Below are positions 8,365 through 16,865 of a DNA stretch of 64,000 bases, one piece after another. A program made the position numbers and the translations under genes. The DNA comes from a bacterium 210917-DFI.7.65. Lineage in GTDB: Bacteria; Bacillota; Clostridia; Oscillospirales; Oscillospiraceae. The notes beneath the pieces were generated by a model. The model had not been told where the DNA came from, made no database searches, and worked only from the letters and a program-made list of their open reading frames with translations. Where the stretch lies: assembly GCA_020555865.1 (NCBI GenBank), contig JAJCJJ010000003.1:186001-250000 (forward strand), given 5' to 3'. Each line of letters opens with the position of its first letter. Within the stretch, counting starts at the first letter, position 1.

Positions 8365-9075
8365 TTACAGCGCCGGCAGAGCCTGGCTCCAGGCCAGCAC
8401 GTCCGCCAAAGTGCCCTGGGGATACCGGTCGGTGGGCAGATTTTTTTCGTTTTCGATGTGGTCGGTGACAAAGTACACGTCCAGCCCCAGCGCTTGGGCG
8501 GACATATCGTCCAGCGGATTGTTTCCCACCATACGGCACTGCTCCGCCTGTTTGCCCAGCTTTTTCAGGATTTCCCGATAGTAACCGGGGCAGGGTTTGC
8601 AGAAGGTGGAGTTGTCATAAGTGGTCACCAGAGAAAAGTCTTCCGGCAGCAGATCCACCCAGGCCAAGCGGGTGCGCACGCCCTGGGGCGGGAAAAGCGG
8701 GTTGGTGGCCAAAACCAGGGTGTAGCCCTTTTGGCGCAGGGTATCCACGATCTGGCGGGACAGGGGCGTGGGAGAGACGATTTCACGCACCGTGTCGAAA
8801 GGGCCGGTGTAGAATTCCTCCACGCTGTCGCGGATGACGCCGCTGCCGCCGGGCAGCTGGTCGAATACGGTCCAGAAGCGCTCTTCGTTGGTGCAGGTAC
8901 CGTCGTTGCGCACCATGGCGGCGGTGCCGGCCCATAGGGCGCGCACGATGTCATCTTTCTCAAAGCCGCAGGGCACATAGCGCGCGCAGAGCTGCTTTAC
9001 ATAAGCATGGATAAAGGCATCCTGCTCCATGGGGAGGAGGGTACCGTCCAGATCGAACAGGATGGTGTCAAGCAT
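8365..9075 (-). CDS. HAD-superfamily phosphatase
   Basis: 236 residues. Motif I is FDLDGT (nucleophile D8, acid D10); motif II is the LATN segment; motif III is the Lys of FCKPCPGYY; motif IV is MVGNNPLDDM. All four HAD motifs are intact, so it should be an active phosphohydrolase. The cap domain is helical (C1 type, as in phosphoglycolate phosphatase and YjjG-like enzymes). The start ATG 9075 follows GGAGAA. The reading continues open upstream for 370 codons without a plausible start, which is just a chance open frame. The substrate cannot be inferred. It has its own promoter (9131-9159). Confidence 0.85.
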   Translation of the reverse strand: MLDTILFDLDGTLLPMEQDAFIHAYVKQLCARYVPCGFEKDDIVRALWAGTAAMVRNDGTCTNEERFWTVFDQLPGGSGVIRDSVEEFYTGPFDTVREIVSPTPLSRQIVDTLRQKGYTLVLATNPLFPPQGVRTRLAWVDLLPEDFSLVTTYDNSTFCKPCPGYYREILKKLGKQAEQCRMVGNNPLDDMSAQALGLDVYFVTDHIENEKNLPTDRYPQGTLADVLAWSQALPAL

Positions 9076-9130
9076 AGTGGATTCTCCAATCAAATTCCTT
9101 TGTCCTCCGCTCCGGAGGAGCGTTGGTTTT

Positions 9131-9159
9131 ATTGTATCCAATTTTTGTGCGTTTGTAAA
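9131..9159 (-). promoter_or_regulatory. promoter of the HAD phosphatase gene
   Basis: Reading the - strand: TTTACA, 17-base spacer, TACAAT. The leader to the ATG at 9075 carries a small hairpin GCTCCTCCGGAGC. Confidence 0.7.
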
Positions 9160-9282
9160 TGGAAGCGCTCCTTTTTCCGTCTTTGCCTGCGGAAAAATTT
9201 TCCGCTTCGGCGGTATTCGCCGCCCTTTGCGCCGCGCTTGTCCTATGATGAGGGAAAAGAACGGGAAAAGGAGGTTTTGCCC

Positions 9283-10110
9283 ATGCAGCTGCTCAGGGGC
9301 AAAAAAAATTACGAGTCCGACCGGGTGTTTTACCTGCCGGTGACCCAGATCGTTCCCAACCGCGCCCAGCCCCGCGTCCACTTTGACGAGGCGGCCCTGG
9401 CGGAACTGGCCGGCAGCATCCGGCGCTATGGCGTGTTGCAGCCCCTGACCGTGCGCCGCAGCAGCGGCGGGGGGTTTGAGCTGGTGGCCGGCGAGCGCCG
9501 CCTGCGGGCGGCCCGCATGGCGGGGCTCAAGGAAGTGCCTTGCCTGGTGAGCGCCGTAGGCGAGGAGGACGCGGCGCTGCTGGCTCTGATTGAAAATATC
9601 CAGCGCCGGGATCTGAATTACATGGAAGAAGCGGCGGCGCTGCAGAAACTGATCGCGGCTTATGGGCTGTCGCAGGAGCAGGTGGCAGAAAAGCTGGGGC
9701 GCTCCCAGTCGGCGGTAGCCAACAAGCTGCGGCTGCTCAAGCTTTCGCCGGAGTGTGCGCAGACGCTTTTGGAGCACGGACTCACCGAACGCCATGCCCG
9801 GGCGCTGCTGCGCCTGGAAGGAGAGGAGGCGCGTGCAGCGGCGCTGGAGGTGATTCTTCAGCGAAGCATGAACGTTGCTCAAACAGAAGAGTACATCGAG
9901 TCGTTTCTGCAGGCGGCTCAGCCCAAGGCCAAACCCCGGCGGCCCAGCTTTATCATCAAGGATGTGCGGCTGTTCCTCAACTCCATCAACCACAGCATGG
10001 ATGTGATGCGCCGCGCCGGGGTGGATGCCAAATGCGGCCGGGAAGAAACGGAGGACACGATTACGCTGACCATTTGCATCCCCAAGAACAAGACAGCGCC
10101 CATTGCCTGA
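9283..10110 (+). CDS. ParB/Noc-family nucleoid protein
   Basis: 275 residues from the ATG at 9283 behind AAGGAGG. The ParB N-terminal CTPase/nuclease-like fold is clear: QIVPNRAQPRVHF (box I), GVLQPLTVRR, LVAGERRLRAARMAG (GERRxRA, the CTP-binding box), and ENIQRRDLNYMEEA. A KorB-type helix-turn-helix follows (LSQEQVAEKLGRSQSAVANKLRLLKL at about 125-150). Length and the final RRPSFIIKDVRLFLNSINHSMDVMRRAG region match Noc (nucleoid occlusion) or orphan Clostridia ParB-like proteins rather than chromosomal ParB, and no parA is adjacent. It should bind specific DNA sites, load as a clamp with CTP, and act in division-site control or segregation. Confidence 0.82.
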   Translation: MQLLRGKKNYESDRVFYLPVTQIVPNRAQPRVHFDEAALAELAGSIRRYGVLQPLTVRRSSGGGFELVAGERRLRAARMAGLKEVPCLVSAVGEEDAALLALIENIQRRDLNYMEEAAALQKLIAAYGLSQEQVAEKLGRSQSAVANKLRLLKLSPECAQTLLEHGLTERHARALLRLEGEEARAAALEVILQRSMNVAQTEEYIESFLQAAQPKAKPRRPSFIIKDVRLFLNSINHSMDVMRRAGVDAKCGREETEDTITLTICIPKNKTAPIA

Positions 10111-10150
10111 GCGGAGGAAACCGGCAGGCTGGACCGGAATCATATTTTTT

Positions 10151-10190
10151 GCCCCATTGCCGCTCTTACTGGGCGGCAATGGGGCATTCT
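10151..10190. terminator. hairpin between convergent noc-like and rluD-like genes
   Basis: Perfect 13-bp arms GCCCCATTGCCGC/GCGGCAATGGGGC with a 9-base loop. The following sequence (ATTCTGTT) is only moderately T-rich, so termination strength is uncertain. Confidence 0.55.
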
Positions 10191-10191
10191 G

Positions 10192-11127
10192 TTATCGCTT
10201 CTGGATGAAAGTGCGCCGGCGCAGTGTCTGCAGCATGGCTTCAAATTCCGGCGGAAGAGGGCAGGAGAGGGATACCAGGGCTTTTGTGCGGGGGTGGATG
10301 AACTGCAGCCCCACGGCGTGGAGGCACTGGCCGGTCAGTCCCGGGACAGGTTTTTTGGCGCCATACACCGTATCCCCCAGAATCGGATGGCCAATATGGG
10401 CCATGTGTACGCGGATTTGATGGGTGCGGCCTGTTTCCAGGCGGCAGCGCACATGGGTGTGGCTGCCGAAGCGTTCCAGTACCTCCCAGTGGGTCACAGC
10501 GTGGCGGCTGCGGCGGTCGGTCACCGTCATTTTTTTTCGATCTGTGGGGTGGCGGCCGATGGGGGCGTCCACTGTGCCCGCATCGTCGCGGAAATTTCCG
10601 GTGCAGATGGCTTCATAGGTGCGCGCGAGAGTGTGGTCGGCCAGCTGGGCGGAGAGGAACAGGTGGGCCGCGTCGTTTTTGGCGGCAATGATGAGCCCTG
10701 AGGTATCCCGGTCAATCCGGTGAACAATACCGGGCCGTTTTTCCCCGCCGACGCCGGACAGGCTGTTCCCGCAGTGGTAGAGCAGGGCGTTGACCAGCGT
10801 CCCGTCGCTGTGGCCGGGGGCGGGGTGTACCACCAGGCCCGACGGTTTGTTGACGACGATCACATCCGCGTCCTCATACACCACGTCCAGGGGAATGTCC
10901 TGAGGGATAAGATCGGCCTCCTCCGCTTCCGGCAGCGTGATGGACAGGGGTTCCCGGCCCGTCAATTTATAGTTTTTGGCTACGGCTTTGCCGTTGACCT
11001 GCACGGCGCCGCCCTCCAGCAGTTTCTGTGCGGCGGAGCGGGTCACGCCGTCCAGATGAGATGCGAGGAAGCAGTCGATGCGCGTGCCCGCATCCTCCGG
11101 TGCGGGGGTGAGGAGAATCGGTTCCAT
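10192..11127 (-). CDS. rluD: RluA/RluD-family rRNA pseudouridine synthase
   Basis: 311 residues. An S4 RNA-binding domain covers residues 15-75 (GTRIDCFLASHL...AAQKLLEGGAVQVNGK), followed by the pseudouridine synthase domain with PSGLVVHPAPGH and the catalytic motif GIVHRIDRDTSGLII (catalytic Asp in HRIDRDTSG) and the C-terminal GRTHQIRVHMAHIGHPILGD. It should isomerise uridines in 23S rRNA (RluD-type positions in family members). The ATG at 11127 overlaps the lspA stop by one base (TGATG), which marks translational coupling. An upstream TTG at 11130 is possible but less likely. lspA followed by this gene is a very common Firmicutes order. Confidence 0.9.
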   Translation of the reverse strand: MEPILLTPAPEDAGTRIDCFLASHLDGVTRSAAQKLLEGGAVQVNGKAVAKNYKLTGREPLSITLPEAEEADLIPQDIPLDVVYEDADVIVVNKPSGLVVHPAPGHSDGTLVNALLYHCGNSLSGVGGEKRPGIVHRIDRDTSGLIIAAKNDAAHLFLSAQLADHTLARTYEAICTGNFRDDAGTVDAPIGRHPTDRKKMTVTDRRSRHAVTHWEVLERFGSHTHVRCRLETGRTHQIRVHMAHIGHPILGDTVYGAKKPVPGLTGQCLHAVGLQFIHPRTKALVSLSCPLPPEFEAMLQTLRRRTFIQKR

Positions 11128-11630
11128 CAATCCTGCGCACCTTTCCTGTCGTCCGGTTTGCTCCGGTTTTTTTTGCCGTCTGTCTTTTCATATAGGAACA
11201 AATAGTACAGCAGAAACAGGATTACACCAGCAACCACAAAGATGTCCGCCACATTGAACACAGGGTAGGAGGGCCAGAACTGGAAATGGAACATGTCCAC
11301 CACATAGCCCAGGCGGATCCGGTCGATCAAATTGCCCACGCCGCCGCCCAGAATCAGCACCAGAGCCGTCACGCCCAGGGGATGGCGGACCATGCGGCGC
11401 AGGAGCAGCACGGCCAGCACGGCCATCACCGCGGCGGTGACCACGATGAGCAGCCAGCGCATGCCGGAAAAGCTGGACCAGGCCGCGCCGTAGTTATGCA
11501 CGCGCAGCAGTTCCACCAGGCCCGGCAGCAGGGGTGCGGTTTCGCCCAATGTCAGGTGGGATACGGTATACCATTTCACAGCCTGGTCTGCGGCGATCAG
11601 GCCGCAGATGGCAAGAATACAACGAATCAT
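11127..11630 (-). CDS. lspA: lipoprotein signal peptidase (signal peptidase II)
   Basis: 167 residues with four hydrophobic helices. The two catalytic aspartates are in the conserved boxes GGGVGNLIDRIRLGYVVDM and FNVADIFVVAG, as in all LspA. It cleaves the signal peptide of prolipoproteins in the membrane after diacylglyceryl addition. The start ATG 11630 follows GAGGAAG and overlaps the stop of an upstream small reading frame (ATGA). Downstream it overlaps the rluD-like gene, so the set is probably one operon with ileS, a classical ileS-lspA arrangement. Family length is 150-170. Confidence 0.93.
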   Translation of the reverse strand: MIRCILAICGLIAADQAVKWYTVSHLTLGETAPLLPGLVELLRVHNYGAAWSSFSGMRWLLIVVTAAVMAVLAVLLLRRMVRHPLGVTALVLILGGGVGNLIDRIRLGYVVDMFHFQFWPSYPVFNVADIFVVAGVILFLLYYLFLYEKTDGKKNRSKPDDRKGAQD

Positions 11631-11751
11631 TGCAGACGCTTCCTCATTTCTTCAAGTTTCTCCGGATCGATTTCCGTCGCGCGGCGCAAAGCAGGAATCC
11701 CGCCGCGCTCCAGCGGAGTGCCTGTCCGGTTTTTCTGCGGCTGTGTTTCAT
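11627..11751 (-). CDS. small gene between ileS and lspA, readable only through a frameshift
   Basis: A good ribosome site (AAAAGG) precedes ATG 11751 in one frame (MKHSRRK...). The convincing protein sequence, RTGTPLERGGIPALRRATEIDPEKLEEMRKRLQ split as TPLERGGIPALRRATE and IDPEKLEEMRKRLQ, lies in the -1 frame and ends at 11627, overlapping the lspA start as ATGA. The two frames meet at a run of five A (11731-11735 complement). A -1 slip there, or one A missing from the assembly, gives a 41-residue basic, helical protein. Without a frameshift the second frame has no ATG, GTG or TTG start after the ileS stop. It could be a sequencing error, a programmed slip, or a recent pseudogene. Function unknown. 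Confidence 0.45.
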
Positions 11752-11781
11752 CCTGCAGTATCCTTTTGCGTTTTGGACTGC

Positions 11782-11812
11782 GCGGGGCGCAGGAAATCTT
11801 CCTGCGCCCCGC
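11782..11812. other. strong hairpin after ileS
   Basis: Perfect 13-bp arms GCGGGGCGCAGGA/TCCTGCGCCCCGC with a 5-base loop, starting 16 bases past the ileS stop. No T-run follows on either strand, so it is more likely an RNA-stability or processing element than a terminator. Confidence 0.6.
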
Positions 11813-11827
11813 GGCGGTCGTTCTTGT

Positions 11828-14650
11828 TTATGCTTCGACGGTGAGTTTGGCCACCACAGCGGCGCAGCGGGGGCACAGGCCCGTTTCGCTGTCGGGCTGG
11901 GTGCTGTGCTTCCAGCAGCGGGGGCACTTTTCGCCCTTGGCTTCGCTCACCAGCACCCGCACGCCGGCGATGGGGGTTTCCGCCCCTTGGGCATACAGAG
12001 CTGCATCGTCGGAAACCTCTACATCGGAGACGATGAACAGATCGGCCCACTGATCAGCGAATTTCTCCTGCAGAGGAGCCAGATTGTCGTGGGATGCGGC
12101 GTCTTTCACCAGCGTCACGTGAGCCTCCAGGCTCTTGCCGATCTTCTTTTCGTTGCGGGCGGCCTCCAGAGCGGCGTTCACGCCGTCGCGCAGCTGGATC
12201 AGGCTGATCCAGGAAACTGCAGCTCCCAAGTCATAGTCTGCAAAGGGCTGATTCATCTCGTTAAAGAGCACGTTGCGCCCGTCGTCTTCCGTGCGGTGGG
12301 GCATGGCGCGCCAGATCTCGTCGCAGGTAAAGGCCAGGATGGGGGCAAAGAGTTTGGTCATGGTGTCCAAAATCAGCCACAGGGCCGTCTGGGCGCTGCG
12401 GCGCTCCAGGCTGTCGCGGCCTTCGCAGTACAGCCGGTCCTTGATGATGTCCAGATAGAAGGAACTCAGCTCCACCACGCAGAAATCGTTGATGGCGTGG
12501 GAAACCACATGGAATTCATAATTGTCATAAGCTGCAAAGCATTTTTTCGTCAGTTCATTGAGCTTGGTGATGGCCCAGCGGTCCAGCTCCAGCATGTCAG
12601 CAGGGGCAACCAGATGGTTGGGATCGAAGCCGTCCAGATTTCCCAGGCAATAGCGGGCCGTGTTGCGGAATTTCAGATAGTTCTGGGAAAGCTGCTTGAA
12701 GATGGCGTCGCTGCAGCGCACGTCCACATGGTAATCGGCGCTGCCGGCCCACAGGCGCAGAATGTCCGCGCCGTATTTGTTTATGATCTCGTTGGGATCC
12801 ACACCGTTGCCCAGGGATTTGTGCATGGCGCGGCCTTCGCCGTCCACGGTCCAGCCGTGGGTCAGGCACTCCTTAAAGGGTGCGCCCTTGCCCAGAGCGC
12901 CCACAGCGGTGAGCAGGCTGGACTGGAACCAGCCGCGGTACTGGTCGAGCCCTTCCAGATACATGTCCGCAGGCCAGAAGCCCTGATCCCGCTGCATGGA
13001 GGCGAAGTGGGAGGAGCCGGAGTCAAACCAGCCGTCCAGGGTATCTTCTTCTTTTGTAAAGGTCTTGCCGCCGCAGTGGGGGCAGGCGAAGCCTTCGGGC
13101 AGGATCTCCATGGCGTCTTTCTTAAACCAGGCGTTGGAGCCTTCGGCGCCGAACAGGGCGCTCACGGCGGCGATGGTCTCGTCGGTGCACACGGGCTTTC
13201 CGCAATCGGAGCAGTAAAACACCGGAATGGGCAGGCCCCACTTGCGCTGGCGGGAGATACACCAGTCCGCGCGCTCGCGGATCATGGAGATCATGCGGTC
13301 CTTGCCCCATTCGGGCACCCAGCGGATCTCGTCGCAGGCGGCCACGGCCGCATCCTTGAAGGCTTCCACCGAGCAGAACCACTGGGGCGTGGCGCGGAAA
13401 ATGATGGGGTGCTTGCAACGCCAGCAGTGGGGATAGGAGTGGGTGATCTCTTCGCTGGCCAGCAGTGCGCCGACCTCGCGCAGTTTGGGCAGGATGATTT
13501 CGTTGGACTTGGAGATATGCACGCCGTTGAACACTTCGTCGGTCATCACGCCCCGCTCGTTGACGGGTACAGGCACGCCGATGTGGGTCTTGCCGGCGCG
13601 GTCATAGCTCTGGCAGATGAAATAGTCGTCTGCGCCGAAGCCCGGGGCGGTGTGGACGCAGCCGGAGCCGGCGTCCAGCGTCACATGGTCGCCGTTGAGC
13701 ACCACGGACTCCACGTTCTCCAGCAGGGGGTGCTGGGCGGTCATCCGTTCGAATGCGCTGCCCTTGAGGGTGGCGAGCACGGTGTGGCTCTCGATGCCTG
13801 CGGCCTTGCACACCGCTTCGGAGAGTCCCTCGGCCACAATATACACCTCGCCGGAGGGCACCTGCATCAAAACATAATTATAGGCTGCGTTCAGGCAGAT
13901 GGCCCGGTTGCCGGGCAGGGTCCAGGGGGTGGTGGTCCAGATTACGAAGAAAAGTTTGGAGAGGTCGCAGTACTGGCCCAGCTTGCCCAGATCGTCTTTG
14001 ATGGGGAATTTGACAAAGATGGTGGTACAGGGATCGTCCTGGTATTCAATCTCAGCCTCGGCCAGGGCGGTCTCGTCGGTATAGCACCAGTAAACGGGCT
14101 TTTTGCCCTTGTAAATATAGCCCTTTTTGTACATCTCGCCGAAAATCTTCACTTCTTCGGCTTCAAAAGAGGGGTTCATGGTTTTATAAGGATGTTCCCA
14201 GTCGCCGATAACGCCCATGCGCTGGAAGCCTTCCATCTGCACGTCGATATAGTGCTGGGCAAATTCCTGGCAGGCCTCCCGGAAATCGGGCACGCTCATT
14301 TCCTTGCGGTTGAGCTTGTTCTTTTTAATGATGGCGCTCTCAATGGGCATGCCGTGGTTGTCCCAGCCGGGGATATAGGGTGTGTAATAGCCCCGCATGG
14401 CATAGCTGCGGGTGATAAAATCCTTGATGGCTTTGTTCAGCGCGTGGCCCATATGCAGCGCGCCGTTGGAGAAGGGGGGGCCGTCATGCAGGGAAAAACG
14501 CGGCTTGCCTTCGTTCTTTTTCAGAAGGGCCTTGTAAACGTCAATCTTTTTCCACTGTGCAAGCATTTCCGGCTCGCGCTTGGGCAGGCCCGCACGCATG
14601 GGGAAATCGGTCTGCGGCAGGTTGATGGTCTTGTTGTAATCCATCGCCAT
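11828..14650 (-). CDS. ileS: isoleucyl-tRNA synthetase
   Basis: 940 residues, the normal length for bacterial IleRS type 1. The HIGH box appears as HMGH at 66-69 within PPFSNGALHMGHAL; the KMSKS-type loop is AMHKSLGNGVDP; the WWDHGMP-type motif is GWDNHGMPIE; the editing domain is intact in the middle; and the C-terminal zinc finger has CPRCWKHS and CPRCAAVV. It charges tRNA-Ile and edits Val. The first ATG (14650) lies 8 bases after AGGAGG and is preferred over the second (14644). A promoter sits 70 bases upstream. No T-box fits in this short leader, so regulation by that route is not visible here. Confidence 0.96.
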   Translation of the reverse strand: MAMDYNKTINLPQTDFPMRAGLPKREPEMLAQWKKIDVYKALLKKNEGKPRFSLHDGPPFSNGALHMGHALNKAIKDFITRSYAMRGYYTPYIPGWDNHGMPIESAIIKKNKLNRKEMSVPDFREACQEFAQHYIDVQMEGFQRMGVIGDWEHPYKTMNPSFEAEEVKIFGEMYKKGYIYKGKKPVYWCYTDETALAEAEIEYQDDPCTTIFVKFPIKDDLGKLGQYCDLSKLFFVIWTTTPWTLPGNRAICLNAAYNYVLMQVPSGEVYIVAEGLSEAVCKAAGIESHTVLATLKGSAFERMTAQHPLLENVESVVLNGDHVTLDAGSGCVHTAPGFGADDYFICQSYDRAGKTHIGVPVPVNERGVMTDEVFNGVHISKSNEIILPKLREVGALLASEEITHSYPHCWRCKHPIIFRATPQWFCSVEAFKDAAVAACDEIRWVPEWGKDRMISMIRERADWCISRQRKWGLPIPVFYCSDCGKPVCTDETIAAVSALFGAEGSNAWFKKDAMEILPEGFACPHCGGKTFTKEEDTLDGWFDSGSSHFASMQRDQGFWPADMYLEGLDQYRGWFQSSLLTAVGALGKGAPFKECLTHGWTVDGEGRAMHKSLGNGVDPNEIINKYGADILRLWAGSADYHVDVRCSDAIFKQLSQNYLKFRNTARYCLGNLDGFDPNHLVAPADMLELDRWAITKLNELTKKCFAAYDNYEFHVVSHAINDFCVVELSSFYLDIIKDRLYCEGRDSLERRSAQTALWLILDTMTKLFAPILAFTCDEIWRAMPHRTEDDGRNVLFNEMNQPFADYDLGAAVSWISLIQLRDGVNAALEAARNEKKIGKSLEAHVTLVKDAASHDNLAPLQEKFADQWADLFIVSDVEVSDDAALYAQGAETPIAGVRVLVSEAKGEKCPRCWKHSTQPDSETGLCPRCAAVVAKLTVEA

Positions 14651-14719
14651 GGGTGTTTCCTCCTATCGTTGTCCGAGGGGTTCGGCGGCCCCCGAGAAAA
14701 TAGATACTTTAACTTATAT

Positions 14720-14748
14720 AGTATCCACAAAAAAGAGTGATTTGTCAA
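14720..14748 (-). promoter_or_regulatory. ileS promoter
   Basis: On the - strand: TTGACA (14748-14743), 17-base spacer, GATACT (14725-14720). The 3' boundary of the mobile element's target duplication begins only 7 bases upstream of the -35 box. Confidence 0.8.
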
Positions 14749-14754
14749 GGAAAA

Positions 14755-14763
14755 AGGCATATC
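14755..14763. repeat. target-site duplication, left copy
   Basis: AGGCATATC, repeated at 17106-17114 directly outside the right inverted repeat. One unpaired G (14764) separates it from the left inverted repeat. Confidence 0.8.
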
Positions 14764-14764
14764 G

Positions 14765-14788
14765 TCCCTTTTCAAGATAAGTAGTGAT
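14765..14788 (+). repeat. left terminal inverted repeat
   Basis: 24 bases that are the exact reverse complement of 17082-17105. Similarity stops sharply at the inner edge on both sides, as expected for transposon ends rather than for a decayed larger repeat. Confidence 0.88.
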
Positions 14789-15047
14789 GGTCTGAACTCC
14801 GTCGGTTTCACCAAATAGCAGCCCCACTTTCAAAGGCTTAGTTAAATAGTATGTCATGCCTTGGGAGATGCTCTTTAATTTTATGGTTATCCGCTATTCT
14901 TATGGCATGTAATAGAGTGAAGGGTATAATATATTGAAAGGTGATAACCGATTATAGACACCAAGGGATTAAGTTTCCTCAAAAATATGTGATTATGATT
15001 GGGTCACTCGCCAAAGAGTACAGTTAAACATCCTTCGTCAAGCTCTA

Positions 15048-15076
15048 TTGAAATAAATAGGGAAATACATTATAAT
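15048..15076 (+). promoter_or_regulatory. promoter of the AIPR gene
   Basis: TTGAAA, 17-base spacer, TATAAT. It lies inside the element, 36 bases before the start codon, so the cargo brings its own promoter. The 260 bases between the left inverted repeat and this promoter hold no gene that I can see. Confidence 0.78.
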
Positions 15077-15111
15077 TTAAACAGGATCAAACATATTCGG
15101 AGGTATAGAAT

Positions 15112-16851
15112 ATGTATGTCAAGATTTTACACGATATACAACAAGCCTATTATCAAGACAACTACCCAAATGACGGCCAACGCTTTGTAGCATGGTATTT
15201 GAGAAATATTCACGGTCTAAATACTGTAGAGGCAAAAGACTGCATTACAGATGGAGTTAATGACAAGCAAATAGATGCCGTCTATATCAATAACCAGGAT
15301 TCTACCATCTACATTATTCAAGGTAAATTTATGTCTGGTGAATACATAGATGCTGAGCCAGTTAGAGAAGTATTATCTTCGTGGGTTTTGGTTCAGGACT
15401 TGAATCAGCTACAGGATGCTGCAAACGCAAAATTGAAAGTCAAAATCAATGAAATTTCTGCGGCATTAGATGATGATTATGAGATTTGCTTTGAGTTGAT
15501 AACAACTGCGAAGTTAACTAATCAAGCGCAGTCAGATGCCGATACTTTTAGCAAAAAGTTAGCTGACAATGAGGAAATGAATGCAAACTTCATTGTGGTT
15601 GACAGTGAAATGTTAAAGTTCAAGTATGATGAGGCTCTTAACAAAACCAACAACTACATCAATTTTACTTTTCAACTTGAAGAAGGAAAATACCTCGAAT
15701 TGGAGTTAAACGGCATTCGTGCAGTTCTGGCAGCTGTTCCGCTCAAGGATTGCATAAGTATACCCGGCATTAAAGATGGACGGCTGTTCAGAAAGAACGT
15801 CCGCCAATCTCTGGGAAATAGTAATAAGGTCAACAAAGGCATTGCTAAGACCATCAAGAAGGAACCCGGCGACTTTTTCTTCTATCACAATGGTATAACA
15901 GCGATTTGCTCTAATTTTGATATTCAAAACGGGCAATTAACTGTAAAAGACTTGAACATTGTAAATGGTTGCCAAAGCCTTAGCACTATTTTTAACTGTG
16001 GTGAGGCGGCTAAGAAGTCCTATGGATATATTCTGTTTAAGTTCTATGAGATGGCAAACAGTGAAAAAGCTGACAAAATCACAAACTCCACAAACTCTCA
16101 AAGCGCTGTAAAAGCTAGAGATTTGAGGAGTAATGATAAGATTGTGCTAAACATTAAGAAAAACTACGAGCAGACTTACCCAAATGGTTACATGGTCACG
16201 AAACGTGGAGAAAATGTTGACACAACAAAGTACGATGCCGGGCATATTATACAACTCACAGACTTGGGAAAAGAACTGATTGCATGGCATTCTCAGCGAC
16301 CGACTCTGTCTTATAGCGAAACAAAGATATTTGATATCTACTTTACCCAGTTGTTCAAAAAAGACTATCCTGCAGAAGATGTGCAAGCACTCCACGAGTT
16401 GCATAGTACAGTTACGAACAAATGGAATCCTGACAATCCCATGGGCCTCAATGAGAGTTTACTTGCAATGAAATCTTACGCACCATTTCACCACTTGTAT
16501 GCAATATCTGTGATATTTGCAGAAATTAGCAATATGAGCGAAATGGTTCCCCGCCCGAGTAAGGTACTAGCACAACTGAAAAAGTATGATATGATGGATA
16601 CGGTTGTAAACATTGCTGGTAAAACGCTGAACCGTGCATTTAAAAATGCAAACAGTAAAGCTATTGCGGAGAATCGGGTGTTTAGTCCTCAAAACTGGAT
16701 AAAATCGAAAACATCTCTTGTAACCTTAACAGAAGCTCTCCGTGTGCGACTTGATGCTATGGAAGATGATGAGACAAATCTTGGTGCCAAAATTCAAAAC
16801 TGTTGTAAACTGGAAAAGCAGGACTTTGAATCAAGGTGGACTGCTGATTAA
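15112..16851 (+). CDS. AIPR (abortive infection phage resistance) family protein
   Basis: 579 residues from the ATG after GGAGG. The AIPR signature is clear in the middle: YHNGITAICSNF (258-269), then IVNGCQSLSTIF with N285-G286-C287-Q288, matching the family's 'NNGIT...NGxQT' boxes. The N-terminal 80 residues look like a restriction-endonuclease fold: E40, D55 in DKQIDAVYI, and Q70-x-K72 in IIQGKF, spaced like an E-D-QxK active site. AIPR proteins were named for phage-abortive phenotypes in lactococci, and many carry such nuclease-like N-termini. It is the sole cargo of the mobile element. Codon use and AT-richness differ sharply from both neighbours, indicating transfer. A defence role is inferred, not shown. 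Confidence 0.85.
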   Translation: MYVKILHDIQQAYYQDNYPNDGQRFVAWYLRNIHGLNTVEAKDCITDGVNDKQIDAVYINNQDSTIYIIQGKFMSGEYIDAEPVREVLSSWVLVQDLNQLQDAANAKLKVKINEISAALDDDYEICFELITTAKLTNQAQSDADTFSKKLADNEEMNANFIVVDSEMLKFKYDEALNKTNNYINFTFQLEEGKYLELELNGIRAVLAAVPLKDCISIPGIKDGRLFRKNVRQSLGNSNKVNKGIAKTIKKEPGDFFFYHNGITAICSNFDIQNGQLTVKDLNIVNGCQSLSTIFNCGEAAKKSYGYILFKFYEMANSEKADKITNSTNSQSAVKARDLRSNDKIVLNIKKNYEQTYPNGYMVTKRGENVDTTKYDAGHIIQLTDLGKELIAWHSQRPTLSYSETKIFDIYFTQLFKKDYPAEDVQALHELHSTVTNKWNPDNPMGLNESLLAMKSYAPFHHLYAISVIFAEISNMSEMVPRPSKVLAQLKKYDMMDTVVNIAGKTLNRAFKNANSKAIAENRVFSPQNWIKSKTSLVTLTEALRVRLDAMEDDETNLGAKIQNCCKLEKQDFESRWTAD

Positions 16852-16865
16852 ATTGTCAAATCGAA

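Noticed and set aside
11534..14740. A 1068-codon open frame on the + strand opposite ileS
   Set aside because: It is the antisense shadow of ileS, made possible by high GC at third codon positions. It has no ribosome site and a low-complexity His/Gln/Gly-rich composition.
14650..14748. T-box leader before ileS
   Set aside because: The space from promoter to start codon is about 65 bases, too short for a T-box, and no GGTGG/ACCGCG-type antiterminator sequence is visible.
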